A stretch of DNA of 64,000 nucleotides from Roseobacter sp. GTDB lineage: Bacteria; Pseudomonadota; Alphaproteobacteria; Rhodobacterales; Rhodobacteraceae. Location of the stretch: contig JAGXGZ010000009.1 in NCBI GenBank assembly GCA_024636495.1, positions 62,001 to 126,000 of the forward strand, given 5' to 3'. Shown here piece by piece: positions 1-7,967 of the stretch. A program made the translations under genes and the position numbers. Positions within the stretch are counted from its first letter, which is position 1; every line of letters starts with the position of its first letter. A model generated the notes under the pieces. It did not search any database. It was not told the origin of the DNA and saw only the letters and a program-made list of their open reading frames with translations.

Positions 1-863
1 TTTTGCAAAACGTCGCTATTCCAAACGGCATGGCGATGATTTCTCCGTCAGCGACATCGCCCGGCCTGTCCACAATGGAAGACAACGGCCTGTTCTTCCG
101 CACATCCCCTTCGGATGCGCGCGAAGGTGAAGTCATGGCAGAGATCCTTCAAGAGCGTGGCGTGAAATCAATCGCTTTGACCTATACCAACAACGACTAT
201 GGCAAGGGTCTTGCCGATGCGATCCAGACCTCGTTCGAGGCGGTTGGCGGCGAAGTGACAATCGTTGCGGCACACGAAGACGGCAAAGCCGATTATTCGG
301 CTGAAGTCGGCGCACTCGCATCCGCAGGTGGCGATATTCTGGTGGTTGCTGGCTATCTCGACCAAGGTGGTCCCGGCATCATCAACGCGGCATTGGACAC
401 AGGCGCGTTCGATACATTCGGTCTGCCCGGCGGCATGATCGGTGACACCCTGCCCGGTCGTATCGGTGATGATCTGAACGGGTCATACGGTCAGATCGCG
501 GGTTCCGAAGGCCAAGGCATCGAAGTCTTCACCAAGATGGCCGAAGACGGTGGGTTTAACGGCACATCGCCTTATACACCAGAATCCTATGATGCAGCGG
601 CTTTGTTCCTGCTCGCCATGCAGGCAGCAGATTCGATGGATCCAGCGGTCTACGGCCCCAAGATCCTTGAAGTGGCCAATGCCCCCGGCGAGAAAATCTA
701 TCCCGGTGAGTTGGCTAAGGCGCTTGAACTGATCGCGGCTGGCACAGACATCGACTATGTCGGCGCTTCGGCCGTCGAGCTGATCGGTGCTGGCGAATCC
801 GCAGGGACGTACCGCATGATCGAGGTAAAAGACGGCGTGATCGAAACCATCGGTTTCAAATAA
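1..863 (+). CDS. Liv-type ABC transporter substrate-binding protein, 5' truncated
   Basis: This is the C-terminal part (about 287 codons) of a periplasmic type I substrate-binding protein of the Peripla_BP_6 (leucine-binding) family. The reading frame is already open at the window edge, so the signal peptide and first lobe lie outside; the TTG at 3 is not taken as a start. Recognisable features are the surface segment FFRTSPSD, the YTNNDYGKG stretch that typically lines the cleft, and the TPESYDAAALF helix. It is followed by both ATPases and both permeases of the same system on the same strand. The ligand (branched-chain or another amino acid, amide or urea) cannot be read from the sequence. 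Confidence 0.9.
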   Translation, partial: LQNVAIPNGMAMISPSATSPGLSTMEDNGLFFRTSPSDAREGEVMAEILQERGVKSIALTYTNNDYGKGLADAIQTSFEAVGGEVTIVAAHEDGKADYSAEVGALASAGGDILVVAGYLDQGGPGIINAALDTGAFDTFGLPGGMIGDTLPGRIGDDLNGSYGQIAGSEGQGIEVFTKMAEDGGFNGTSPYTPESYDAAALFLLAMQAADSMDPAVYGPKILEVANAPGEKIYPGELAKALELIAAGTDIDYVGASAVELIGAGESAGTYRMIEVKDGVIETIGFK

Positions 864-882
864 GACGTCTGGCGATACTGTT

Positions 883-910
883 ACAGCAGTCCGGGAAACC
901 GGGCTGCTGT
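883..910 (+). terminator. Stem-loop between binding protein and ATPase genes
   Basis: Two 12-base arms (883-894 and 899-910) pair around a GAAA loop, with one G-U wobble. There is no U run behind it, so it looks less like a full terminator than an attenuating or mRNA-stabilising hairpin. Such hairpins after substrate-binding protein genes commonly keep that transcript in excess over the membrane components; applying that here is inference. Confidence 0.6.
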
Positions 911-958
911 TCGTAAGATACAACCACGCATTCACGACGTGGACACAGGGATATTCAT

Positions 959-1732
959 ATGATCGTCGTTGACGATGTACACAAACACTTCGGTGGCTTT
1001 CATGCTGTCGATGGGGCCAGCCTGACCATTGGTCAAGGTACAATCACCGGATTGATCGGCCCTAATGGCGCTGGAAAAACGACGCTTTTCAATGTGATCG
1101 CAGGCGTTCTTAAACCAACGTCGGGCCGTGTCACGATGGATGGCGAAGACATCACAGGCCTGCCGCCTCATGAATTGTTCCACAAAGGCTTGCTGCGGAC
1201 CTTTCAGATCGCACATGAGTTTTCGTCGATGACCTGCCGCGAGAACCTGATGATGGTTCCGGGCGATCAGGCGGGTGAAACCCTTTGGAATACGTGGTTT
1301 GGCCGCAAGCGCATCGCCGATCAGGAACGCGCGCTGCGCGCCAAGGCGGATGAAGTGCTTGAGTTTCTGACGGTCGAGCATCTGGCCGACCAAAAGGCCG
1401 GACAAATCTCGGGCGGTCAGAAAAAACTGCTAGAGTTGGGGCGCACCATGATGGTCGACGCCAAGATCGTGTTTCTGGACGAGGTCGGCGCGGGTGTGAA
1501 CCGCACGCTGCTGAACACCATTGGCGATGCGATCATCCGGCTTAATCAGGAACGCGGCTATACTTTTGTTGTTATCGAACATGACATGGATTTCATCGGG
1601 AGGCTTTGTGACCCCGTTATCTGCATGGCCGAAGGTAAAGTGCTGGCCCAAGGCACGCTGCCCGAAATCAAGGCCAACGAACAGGTGATCGAAGCGTATC
1701 TGGGCACCGGCCTGAAGAATAAAACCGCATGA
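959..1732 (+). CDS. livG: Liv-type ABC transporter ATP-binding protein (LivG-like)
   Basis: A 257-residue ATPase that would couple ATP hydrolysis to import through the LivH/LivM-type permeases encoded downstream. The Walker A motif GPNGAGKT is at residues 34-41, the signature SGGQKK is near 145, and the Walker B strand IVFLDE follows. The residues after the catalytic Glu read EVGAGVN where LivG proteins usually have EPxAGLN, so the Pro is Val. Its end overlaps the next gene by four bases (ATGA), showing tight operon organisation. The pair with the second ATPase at 2307 is typical of hydrophobic-amino-acid-type transporters. Confidence 0.9.
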   Translation: MIVVDDVHKHFGGFHAVDGASLTIGQGTITGLIGPNGAGKTTLFNVIAGVLKPTSGRVTMDGEDITGLPPHELFHKGLLRTFQIAHEFSSMTCRENLMMVPGDQAGETLWNTWFGRKRIADQERALRAKADEVLEFLTVEHLADQKAGQISGGQKKLLELGRTMMVDAKIVFLDEVGAGVNRTLLNTIGDAIIRLNQERGYTFVVIEHDMDFIGRLCDPVICMAEGKVLAQGTLPEIKANEQVIEAYLGTGLKNKTA

Positions 1733-2295
1733 GATATGCAGTTGCTGCTTTGGTGATCTGTGCTGCGACGGGCATGCCGCAGATGTCGTCTGCCTGCGCG
1801 CAGCTGGCCCCCGACGTGTGGATGTGCGACCGCGGAACCGTGTGGGAAACCGCCGAATGGGATATATTCGGAGACGGCTCAACCCGCTATACGCCCGATT
1901 TCATCCTGAATTTCACCCAAGAATGGCCGGGTTTTGAGATCACGGACAGCGTAGCCACCTTGGAAGAGCAGTTTGCCACCTATGCTGAATGGATCGCCGC
2001 AGACGGCGGCTCTGCCCCCGAGGTATTGCAGGTCGACAAGATCGTAACACCGCGCGGCCTTACCTTGCGTCATTTGCAATATGACGAGGTCGAAGGCGAC
2101 CGCACGATGAGCGCCGTGATGCTATCGGAAGTCGGGGCTGCGCGGATCATGGTCTATCTTGATGCCGCTGATACGATGCCCCTTGAGCAGATGGAAAAGA
2201 TGTCCTTTGACGTGGCAATGATGCTGCGCGACACCTGCGCCGATGCGATAGCTTGCGCACCAGACTATGAACCGCCCGCACGCGGCACCGATTGA
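1729..2295 (+). CDS. Unrecognised secreted protein within the Liv operon
   Basis: A 188-residue protein I do not recognise. It begins with a signal-peptide-like segment (MRYAVAALVICAATGMP) followed by Cys-containing mature sequence, and later carries two further cysteines in DTCADAIAC, so disulphides in the periplasm are possible. It starts in the ATGA overlap with the upstream ATPase, and the second ATPase ORF follows after a few bases, so it is co-transcribed with the transporter. A periplasmic accessory to this transporter is a reasonable guess from position only; nothing in the sequence assigns a function. Confidence 0.75.
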   Translation: MRYAVAALVICAATGMPQMSSACAQLAPDVWMCDRGTVWETAEWDIFGDGSTRYTPDFILNFTQEWPGFEITDSVATLEEQFATYAEWIAADGGSAPEVLQVDKIVTPRGLTLRHLQYDEVEGDRTMSAVMLSEVGAARIMVYLDAADTMPLEQMEKMSFDVAMMLRDTCADAIACAPDYEPPARGTD

Positions 2296-2306
2296 AAGAG
2301 ACTGAC

Positions 2307-3128
2307 ATGAGCGACCCATATAGTGACCGGGGCAACAAGGACCTCTCGATTGGCAATCCCAAAGGGCAAGGCACGGCGAAGCCCGTCAAGCAGGGCGGCA
2401 AAAGCCATGCGGCCCCCGGCGGGCCGTTCCTGATCGGCGACGCCATGACAGGCGGATACGGCAAAGGGCCTGACATTTTGCATGGCTGTACCATTGCTGT
2501 TGAAAAGGGCGAGATTGCCGTGATCGTCGGCCCCAACGGTGCGGGTAAATCCACCGCGATGAAGGCCGTCTTTGGCATGCTTGAAGTGCGTCAGGGCCAT
2601 GTGCGGCTGGACGGCGAAGACATCACAGCGCTCTCGCCGCAGGCCCGCGTTGCCAAGGGGATGGGTTTTGTGCCCCAGACCTCGAACATTTTCACCTCGA
2701 TGACGGTCGAGGAAAACCTTGAGATGGGTGCCTTCATCCGCACGGATGATTTCCGCGATACCATGGCGCAGGTTTATGATCTGTTCCCGATCCTCAAGGA
2801 AAAGCGCTATCAGGCGGCGGGTGAATTGTCGGGCGGCCAGCGCCAGCAGGTCGCGGTGGGCCGGGCGCTGATGACCCAGCCCAAAGTTTTGATGCTGGAT
2901 GAACCCACTGCCGGGGTAAGTCCCATCGTGATGGATGAACTGTTCGACCGCATTATCGAGGTGGCGCGCACCGGAATCCCGATCCTGATGGTGGAGCAAA
3001 ACGCGCGACAAGCGCTTGAAATCGCAGACAAAGGCTATGTTTTGGTGCAAGGGGCGAATGCCTTTACCGGCACGGGCAAGGAATTGCTGAACGATCCCGA
3101 AGTCCGCAAATCGTTTCTGGGGGGATAG
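2307..3128 (+). CDS. livF: Liv-type ABC transporter ATP-binding protein (LivF-like)
   Basis: The second ATPase of the system, 273 residues from the ATG at 2307. That start is preferred over an in-frame TTG at 2292 because GAAAGAG lies six bases upstream. Walker A is GPNGAGKS, the signature is LSGGQRQQ, and Walker B is VLMLDEPTAGVSP, all canonical. Unusually for LivF it carries about 35 extra N-terminal residues rich in Gly, Lys and Ser (near GNPKGQGTAKPVKQGG) before the first strand of the ATPase fold. The extension is probably disordered; its role is unknown. Confidence 0.9.
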   Translation: MSDPYSDRGNKDLSIGNPKGQGTAKPVKQGGKSHAAPGGPFLIGDAMTGGYGKGPDILHGCTIAVEKGEIAVIVGPNGAGKSTAMKAVFGMLEVRQGHVRLDGEDITALSPQARVAKGMGFVPQTSNIFTSMTVEENLEMGAFIRTDDFRDTMAQVYDLFPILKEKRYQAAGELSGGQRQQVAVGRALMTQPKVLMLDEPTAGVSPIVMDELFDRIIEVARTGIPILMVEQNARQALEIADKGYVLVQGANAFTGTGKELLNDPEVRKSFLGG

Positions 3129-3131
3129 GAT

Positions 3132-3581
3132 ATGCGCTGGCTTTTCCCCGCTGTCTGGGTGGTCTGTGCCGCCCCTGTGCTGGCGCAGGACACTGACACC
3201 GACGCCCCCCCTGTGCAGGACATACCGGTAGACAGCCTGACGCTGGACAACGCGCCGTTTCGTCAGGACATCAAGATCGCGTGCAACTTCATCACCGAAT
3301 GTGTCGAGGACGAACCATGCACCGACGTCGAATTCACACCCGATATCACCGGCAACGCAGGCGGGTTGACGTCTGACGATCTGGTCGTCCAGTCAGAAAT
3401 GGTGACGGACGCTGAAACCATCGAACTGCTTGGGGTGAAATCGGGCAAGTCGTATTCACTGTCGGGCGGGACGTTTGCCGCGCGGCATTTGCTAAGCATC
3501 ACCGACAACGGGGCAACCCGCTATACTGTGCACTACGCTGAAGGGCCCTTTGTCATCAGCTATTTAGGGACATGCAACTGA
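3132..3581 (+). CDS. Second unrecognised secreted protein within the Liv operon
   Basis: A 149-residue protein with a clear signal peptide ending in APVLAQ, so export to the periplasm is expected. The mature part has several cysteines (CNFITECVEDEPC, C-terminal GTCN), suggesting a small disulphide-stabilised domain. It follows the LivF-like gene by three bases and its TGA stop shares a base with the preferred ATG of the permease gene at 3581, so it belongs to the same transcript. No family is recognised. It is unrelated by eye to the other secreted protein of this operon. Confidence 0.75.
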   Translation: MRWLFPAVWVVCAAPVLAQDTDTDAPPVQDIPVDSLTLDNAPFRQDIKIACNFITECVEDEPCTDVEFTPDITGNAGGLTSDDLVVQSEMVTDAETIELLGVKSGKSYSLSGGTFAARHLLSITDNGATRYTVHYAEGPFVISYLGTCN

Positions 3582-4591
3582 TGGATTTATTGAACGCAAT
3601 CGTCGCGCTTGCGAATTACGTGCTGGTCCCGGGCATCGCCTATGGATCGCAACTGGCATTGGGAGCGCTTGGGGTGACGCTGGTGTACGGTATCTTGCGG
3701 TTTTCGAACTTTGCCCATGGCGATACCATGGCGCTTGGCGCAATGTCGGCGGTTCTGATCACGTGGGGGTTTCAATCCATCGGTCTGCATTTATGGGTGT
3801 TGCCCACGGCGCTGCTGGCCCTGCCCTTTGCGATCTTGATCACCATCGGCTTGCTGCTGGGGACCGACTGGATGGTCTACCGCTTTTACCGCGAGAAAAA
3901 GGCCAAGCCGGTGATCTTTGTGATCGTGTCCTTGGGGGTCACCTTTATCTATAACGGGATCACGCGGTTTATCATCGGTTCGGATGATAAGAACTTTCTG
4001 GACGGAGAGAGATTTATCATCTCGGCACGTACTTTCAAATCCATGACCGGCCTCGAGGAGGGGCTGGCAATCAAGACCACCCAAGGGCTGACTGTAATTA
4101 CCGCGATCATCGTGGTGGCAGTGCTGTTTTGGTTCCTCAACAAGACGCGGTCCGGCAAATCCATGCGCGCCTATTCCGACAACGAGGATCTGGCGCTGCT
4201 GTCGGGTATCAACCCCGAGCGGGTCGTGATGATCACATGGATCATCGTCGCCTGCCTGGCAACCACCGCCGGGGTTCTGTACGGGCTAGATAAGTCATTC
4301 AAACCCTTCACTTATTTTCAACTGCTGCTGCCGATCTTCGCCTCGGCTATCGTGGGCGGGCTCGGCAACCCTGTGGGGGCAATCGCAGGCGGGTTCGTGA
4401 TCGCGTTTTCCGAGGTCACCATCACCTATGCGTGGAAAAAGGTTCTGGGGTATATGATGCCAGAAAGCCTCGCACCTGACGGATTGGTGCAGCTTTTATC
4501 CACCGACTATAAATTCGCCGTCAGCTTCGTGATCCTGTTGATCGTGTTGCTGTTCAAACCCACGGGTCTTTTCAAGGGGCAATCGGTATGA
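3581..4591 (+). CDS. livH: Liv-type ABC transporter permease (LivH-like)
   Basis: An inner-membrane permease of the branched-chain amino acid family, about 336 residues with many hydrophobic helices. The family-typical segments GVTLVYGILRFSNFAHGD near the N-terminus and IVGGLGNPVGAIAGG in the cytoplasmic coupling region are both present. The start at 3581 is chosen because AGGGA lies ten bases upstream and gives a TGATG junction; an ATG at 3572 would leave only one base between ribosome binding site and start. It overlaps the next permease gene by four bases. Confidence 0.9.
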   Translation: MDLLNAIVALANYVLVPGIAYGSQLALGALGVTLVYGILRFSNFAHGDTMALGAMSAVLITWGFQSIGLHLWVLPTALLALPFAILITIGLLLGTDWMVYRFYREKKAKPVIFVIVSLGVTFIYNGITRFIIGSDDKNFLDGERFIISARTFKSMTGLEEGLAIKTTQGLTVITAIIVVAVLFWFLNKTRSGKSMRAYSDNEDLALLSGINPERVVMITWIIVACLATTAGVLYGLDKSFKPFTYFQLLLPIFASAIVGGLGNPVGAIAGGFVIAFSEVTITYAWKKVLGYMMPESLAPDGLVQLLSTDYKFAVSFVILLIVLLFKPTGLFKGQSV

Positions 4592-5892
4592 ACGAGACAC
4601 TTAGAAACACCGGACTGTTTGCCATTATTGCGGCCCTGATCATCTATACCGGATTTGCGCAAAGCTGGAACGCGGCGATGCTGATCATCTCGATGGGGTT
4701 GATCTCAAGCATCATGGCGCTCGGGGTAAATCTGCAATGGGGGTTTGCGGGGTTGTTCAACGTTGGGATCATGGGCTTTGTCGCCTTGGGCGGCTTGGCG
4801 GCTGTGCTGATCGGGATGCCCCCCACCGAAGGCGGCTGGTCTGCGGGTGGCTGGGGCATCATGGCGGCACTGCTGCTTGGGGCCGGAACCCTGATTGTGA
4901 CCGTTCAAGTGATGAAGCGGATGACCAAAGGCTGGCTGCGCACTTTGGTTGTTTTAGCATTGCTTGTAGGCGGTTTCTTTCTGTTCCGTGCCATTCTTGA
5001 TCCGTCTGTTGCTGCGGTCGAAAGCATCAATCCGGCTGGTACCGGATATTTGGGTGGGCTTGGCTTGCCCGTGATCATTGCGTGGCCTGTCGGCGGTCTG
5101 TTTGCTGCCGGGGCCGCATGGATTATCGGCAAGACAGCACTTGGGCTTCGGTCGGATTATCTGGCGATTGCGACCCTTGGCATTGCAGAGATTATCATCG
5201 CGATCCTCAAGAACGAAGACTGGCTGTCGCGCGGCGTGAAAAACGTGATCGGCATTCCGCGGCCTGTTCCCTACGAGATCGACCTGCAAAACGATCCGGG
5301 CTTTGTCGCCCGCGCGTCGGAATTCGGATTCACGCCCGTCGAAGCATCCACGCTTTGGGTCAAGTTTCTGTACATCGTGCTTTTTGCAGCCGTTTTGCTG
5401 ATCTTGCTGTGGATGAGCCAGCGGGCGCTGAATTCGCCCTGGGGCCGGATGCTGCGCGCCATTCGCGACAACGAGGTCGCCGCCGAAGCGATGGGCAAGG
5501 ATGTCACGGCGCGGCACTTGCAGGTGTTCATTCTTGGCTCTGCCATTTGCGGGATCGCAGGGGCGATGATGACCACGCTGGACAGCCAGCTGACACCGGG
5601 ATCATACCAGCCGCTGCGCTTTACTTTTCTGATCTGGGTAATGGTGATTGTTGGCGGGTCGGGCAACAATTTCGGGGCCGTCTTGGGCGGATTTTTGATG
5701 TGGTATCTGTGGGTGATGGTTGAACCCATGGGCCTGTGGCTGATGAACCTGATCACCTATAATATGACCGATGGCTACTGGCTGAAGGACCACCTGATCG
5801 AATCTGCCGCCCATATGCGGCTGATGACGATGGGGGCTGTGTTGCTTCTGGTGTTGCGGTTCAGTCCGCGCGGGTTGATCCCCGAGAAGTAG
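4588..5892 (+). CDS. livM: Liv-type ABC transporter permease (LivM-like)
   Basis: The second permease, 434 residues. LivM hallmarks are NLQWGFAGLFNVGIMGF, the ALRSDYLAIATLGIAEI-type segment (here GLRSDYLAIATLGIAEII), and the coupling motif AIRDNEVAAEAMGKDV. It is somewhat longer than the core family because of a hydrophobic N-terminal insertion around residues 85-170. It ends the operon, just upstream of a terminator at 5902-5951. Together with the other subunits it would form the transmembrane channel of the importer. Confidence 0.9.
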   Translation: MNETLRNTGLFAIIAALIIYTGFAQSWNAAMLIISMGLISSIMALGVNLQWGFAGLFNVGIMGFVALGGLAAVLIGMPPTEGGWSAGGWGIMAALLLGAGTLIVTVQVMKRMTKGWLRTLVVLALLVGGFFLFRAILDPSVAAVESINPAGTGYLGGLGLPVIIAWPVGGLFAAGAAWIIGKTALGLRSDYLAIATLGIAEIIIAILKNEDWLSRGVKNVIGIPRPVPYEIDLQNDPGFVARASEFGFTPVEASTLWVKFLYIVLFAAVLLILLWMSQRALNSPWGRMLRAIRDNEVAAEAMGKDVTARHLQVFILGSAICGIAGAMMTTLDSQLTPGSYQPLRFTFLIWVMVIVGGSGNNFGAVLGGFLMWYLWVMVEPMGLWLMNLITYNMTDGYWLKDHLIESAAHMRLMTMGAVLLLVLRFSPRGLIPEK

Positions 5893-5901
5893 ATAAAAGA
5901 A

Positions 5902-5951
5902 AGGCCCCCTTCCCAAGTGGGGAGGAGGCCTGCCTTCGGCGAGGATTTTTT
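5902..5951 (+). terminator. Terminator of the Liv operon
   Basis: A G/C-rich imperfect hairpin (about 5902-5931) is followed by a short second hairpin (5929-5944, loop TTC) and six T residues at 5946-5951. This is a plausible intrinsic terminator for the + strand operon, facing the convergent HerA-like gene. Confidence 0.7.
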
Positions 5952-5968
5952 CCATTTGGAAGACGGGG

Positions 5969-7519
5969 TCAGCGCCCCTTGAAGAGACCGCCCAAGATGC
6001 CGCGCACGATACGCCGCCCTGTTGTGCCCTTGAGTTCCTTAATCACCACATTGGCAAGTGCGCCACCAAAGCTGTCACCTGATTTCGACGTGCGTTGCGA
6101 GGTGGAGCGTGTCACCCCTTTGCCCGCATAGCGACGCGCTGCATTAAATTCGCGCAAGGCCGGGGTGGCCTCTTCGGCCTCGGCTTCTTGTTCGGCTTTG
6201 GCTGCGGCCTTTGCCGCGTCGTCGGCACGTTTGGTCAGGATTTCGAACGCGGATTCGCGATCAAGGCGGGTATCGTATTTGCCTGCCATCGGGCTTTGCG
6301 CCATCAAAGCGGCGCGCATTGCGGGGGCAATTGGCCCCAGTTGCGAGGATGGCGGCCGGATCAGCGTCCGTTCGACCACGCCGGGCACGCCTTTTTTCTG
6401 CAACATCGAGGTCACAGCCTCGCCGACGCCGACTTCGCGGATGGCTTCTTCGGTGTCGAAACGCGGGTTCTCGCGGTAGGTTTGTGCCGCCATGCGCAGT
6501 TCCTTGCGGTCTTTCGCAGTGAACGCGCGCAGGGCGTGCTGGATGCGGTTCCCTAGCTGGCCAAGAATATCTTCGGGCACGTCAGCGGGATTTTGGGTGA
6601 TGAAATAAACGCCGACGCCTTTTGATCGGATCAGGCGCGCGACCTGTTCCACCTTGTCGACCAGTGCTTTGGGCGCGTCGTCAAACAGAAGATGGGCTTC
6701 GTCGAAAAAGAACACGAGCTTTGGTTTTTCGGGGTCGCCGACCTCGGGCAGTTCTTCGAAAAGTTCCGATAGAAGCCACAGCAAGAAGGTCGCGTAAAGC
6801 TTGGGCGAGCTCATCAATTTGTCGGCCGCCAGAATGTTGATGAAACCGCGCCCGTCGGTGTCTATGCGCATGATGTCGGACAGTTGCAGCGCTGGTTCGC
6901 CGAACAGATCCGCCGCCCCTTGGTTTTCCAGCACCAGCAAACGGCGCTGGATTGTCCCGACGGACGCCGACGATACATTGCCGTAACGCAGCGCAAGTGT
7001 TGAGGCATTTTCACCGATCCAGACCAGCAGCGATTGCAAATCCTTGAGGTCCAAAAGCGGCAACCCGTCTTCGTCAGCGACGCGGAAGGCGATGTTCAAA
7101 ATGCCCTCTTGCGCCTCGCTAAGCCCCAGAAGCTGCGCCAGCAAAAGTGGACCCATCTCAGAGACGGTGGTGCGCACGGGGTGGCCCTGCTCTCCGAACA
7201 TGTCCCAAAACGCTACGGGAAAGGCGGCATATGAAAAGTCGCTAAAGCCGATCGTCGCGGCGCGATCCATAAAGGGCCCGTGCAGTTTGTGTGTGTCCGA
7301 CCCGGCATTGGCAAGGCCGGATAAATCGCCTTTGACGTCCGACAAGAACACCGGCACGCCCTGTGCCGAGAACCCTTCCGCAAGGATCTGGAGCGTGACG
7401 GTTTTGCCTGTCCCCGTTGCGCCTGCGATCAAACCGTGGCGGTTGGCATAGCCGATGTTCAGAAACTGCTGCGTGGCATAGTCTTGGCCACCGCCGCCAA
7501 TAAAGATATCATTCGTCAC
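5969..7519 (-). CDS. HerA-like ATPase, DUF853 (YjgR) family
   Basis: A 516-residue P-loop ATPase of the DUF853 family, related to HerA/FtsK-type DNA translocases. Walker A is [10 protein letters not shown] near residue 35, Walker B is [13 protein letters not shown], and the sensor-like segment [24 protein letters not shown] follows. A charged Ala/Glu-rich linker lies near residues 440-460 and a basic, Gly-rich tail ends the protein. The cellular role of the family is poorly defined; DNA-linked motor activity is inferred from fold. It is monocistronic here, convergent with the Liv operon. Confidence 0.88.
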   Translation of the reverse strand: MTNDIFIGGGGQDYATQQFLNIGYANRHGLIAGATGTGKTVTLQILAEGFSAQGVPVFLSDVKGDLSGLANAGSDTHKLHGPFMDRAATIGFSDFSYAAFPVAFWDMFGEQGHPVRTTVSEMGPLLLAQLLGLSEAQEGILNIAFRVADEDGLPLLDLKDLQSLLVWIGENASTLALRYGNVSSASVGTIQRRLLVLENQGAADLFGEPALQLSDIMRIDTDGRGFINILAADKLMSSPKLYATFLLWLLSELFEELPEVGDPEKPKLVFFFDEAHLLFDDAPKALVDKVEQVARLIRSKGVGVYFITQNPADVPEDILGQLGNRIQHALRAFTAKDRKELRMAAQTYRENPRFDTEEAIREVGVGEAVTSMLQKKGVPGVVERTLIRPPSSQLGPIAPAMRAALMAQSPMAGKYDTRLDRESAFEILTKRADDAAKAAAKAEQEAEAEEATPALREFNAARRYAGKGVTRSTSQRTSKSGDSFGGALANVVIKELKGTTGRRIVRGILGGLFKGR

Positions 7520-7658
7520 GTATTATCATCCTTTCAGGCCGCGCCGCTGCGGGCAAAGTGCCGGTAAAGCATACAAACTTAACCTTTGGGCACCATAGTG
7601 AAATTGTCCCGGATCTGCATGTCCTTTTGGTCCGTGGGCGCTTCCTCCCTGTCAGACT

Positions 7659-7688
7659 GGCCGTGCCTTCGGGTACGGCCTTTTTTTT
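7659..7688 (+). terminator. Orphan intrinsic terminator
   Basis: A strong hairpin (7659-7680, about nine pairs with one wobble) is followed by eight T residues. No protein gene precedes it on the + strand; the flanking gene at 5969-7519 is on the other strand. It could end a small RNA starting around 7560-7610, whose last part would contain the pyrimidine tract CTTCCTCCC at 7641-7649, complementary to a Shine-Dalgarno sequence. Confidence 0.6.
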
Positions 7689-7733
7689 GCTGCAACGCGG
7701 CGCAAGTGTCGAGCTTCGCACGCATTTTTTCTA

Positions 7734-7762
7734 TTGACCGATACCGCCCCCTTTCGTATTGT
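7734..7762 (+). promoter_or_regulatory. Sigma-70-type promoter of candidate small RNA
   Basis: TTGACC (7734-7739) and TATTGT (7757-7762) are separated by exactly 17 bp. Transcription would begin near 7768-7770, about 45 bases before an intrinsic terminator and with no start codon between. Confidence 0.5.
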
Positions 7763-7768
7763 TCCCCC

Positions 7769-7841
7769 AATAAGTCGGCCAAGTCCGACGGGGAGAGACG
7801 AAGAACAGGGAAAAGGGCGCTTTGCGTCCTTTTTTCTTTTT
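7769..7841 (+). ncRNA. Candidate small RNA, about 70 nt
   Basis: A complete small transcription unit can be read here: the promoter at 7734-7762, a 5-bp stem-loop (GTCGG 7774-7778 / CCGAC 7785-7789), a purine-rich single-stranded linker (7790-7813) and a terminator (AGGGCGC / GCGTCCT, 7814-7830, then a T-rich run to 7840). There is no plausible start codon. I cannot match it to a named RNA family. It lies upstream of the IalB-family gene but ends about 130 bases before that gene's start, so it is more likely a separate RNA than a leader. An Hfq-dependent regulator is possible but unproven. Confidence 0.45.
7814..7840 (+). terminator. Terminator of the candidate small RNA
   Basis: A 7-bp stem with one G-U pair and a TTT loop (7814-7830) is directly followed by a T-rich run interrupted by one C. 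Confidence 0.65.
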
Positions 7842-7967
7842 ACGGGGGCAGGCATTGCTGGAATAAGCAAGAAACTGCCTGACGGGATGCCAAACCTGTC
7901 GCATCTTGCCTGACAATCGTTCTATGCCATGGTAACTGATACCAAATTTAACAGATTTGGACCGAGC

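Larger units (their letters stand above)
7520..7967. other. 448-bp intergenic region with non-coding signals
   Basis: No convincing protein gene is seen between the HerA-like gene and the IalB-family gene. The region holds two intrinsic terminators pointing rightwards (7659-7688 and 7814-7840), neither of which closes a + strand protein gene, and a good promoter match between them. Short open frames in this stretch lack ribosome binding sites and recognisable content. Confidence 0.6.

Noticed and set aside
7586-7882. 98-codon + strand frame and several - strand frames upstream of the IalB-family gene
   Set aside because: They run through two strong terminators and a promoter, lack ribosome binding sites and show no conserved pattern; non-coding signals explain the stretch better.
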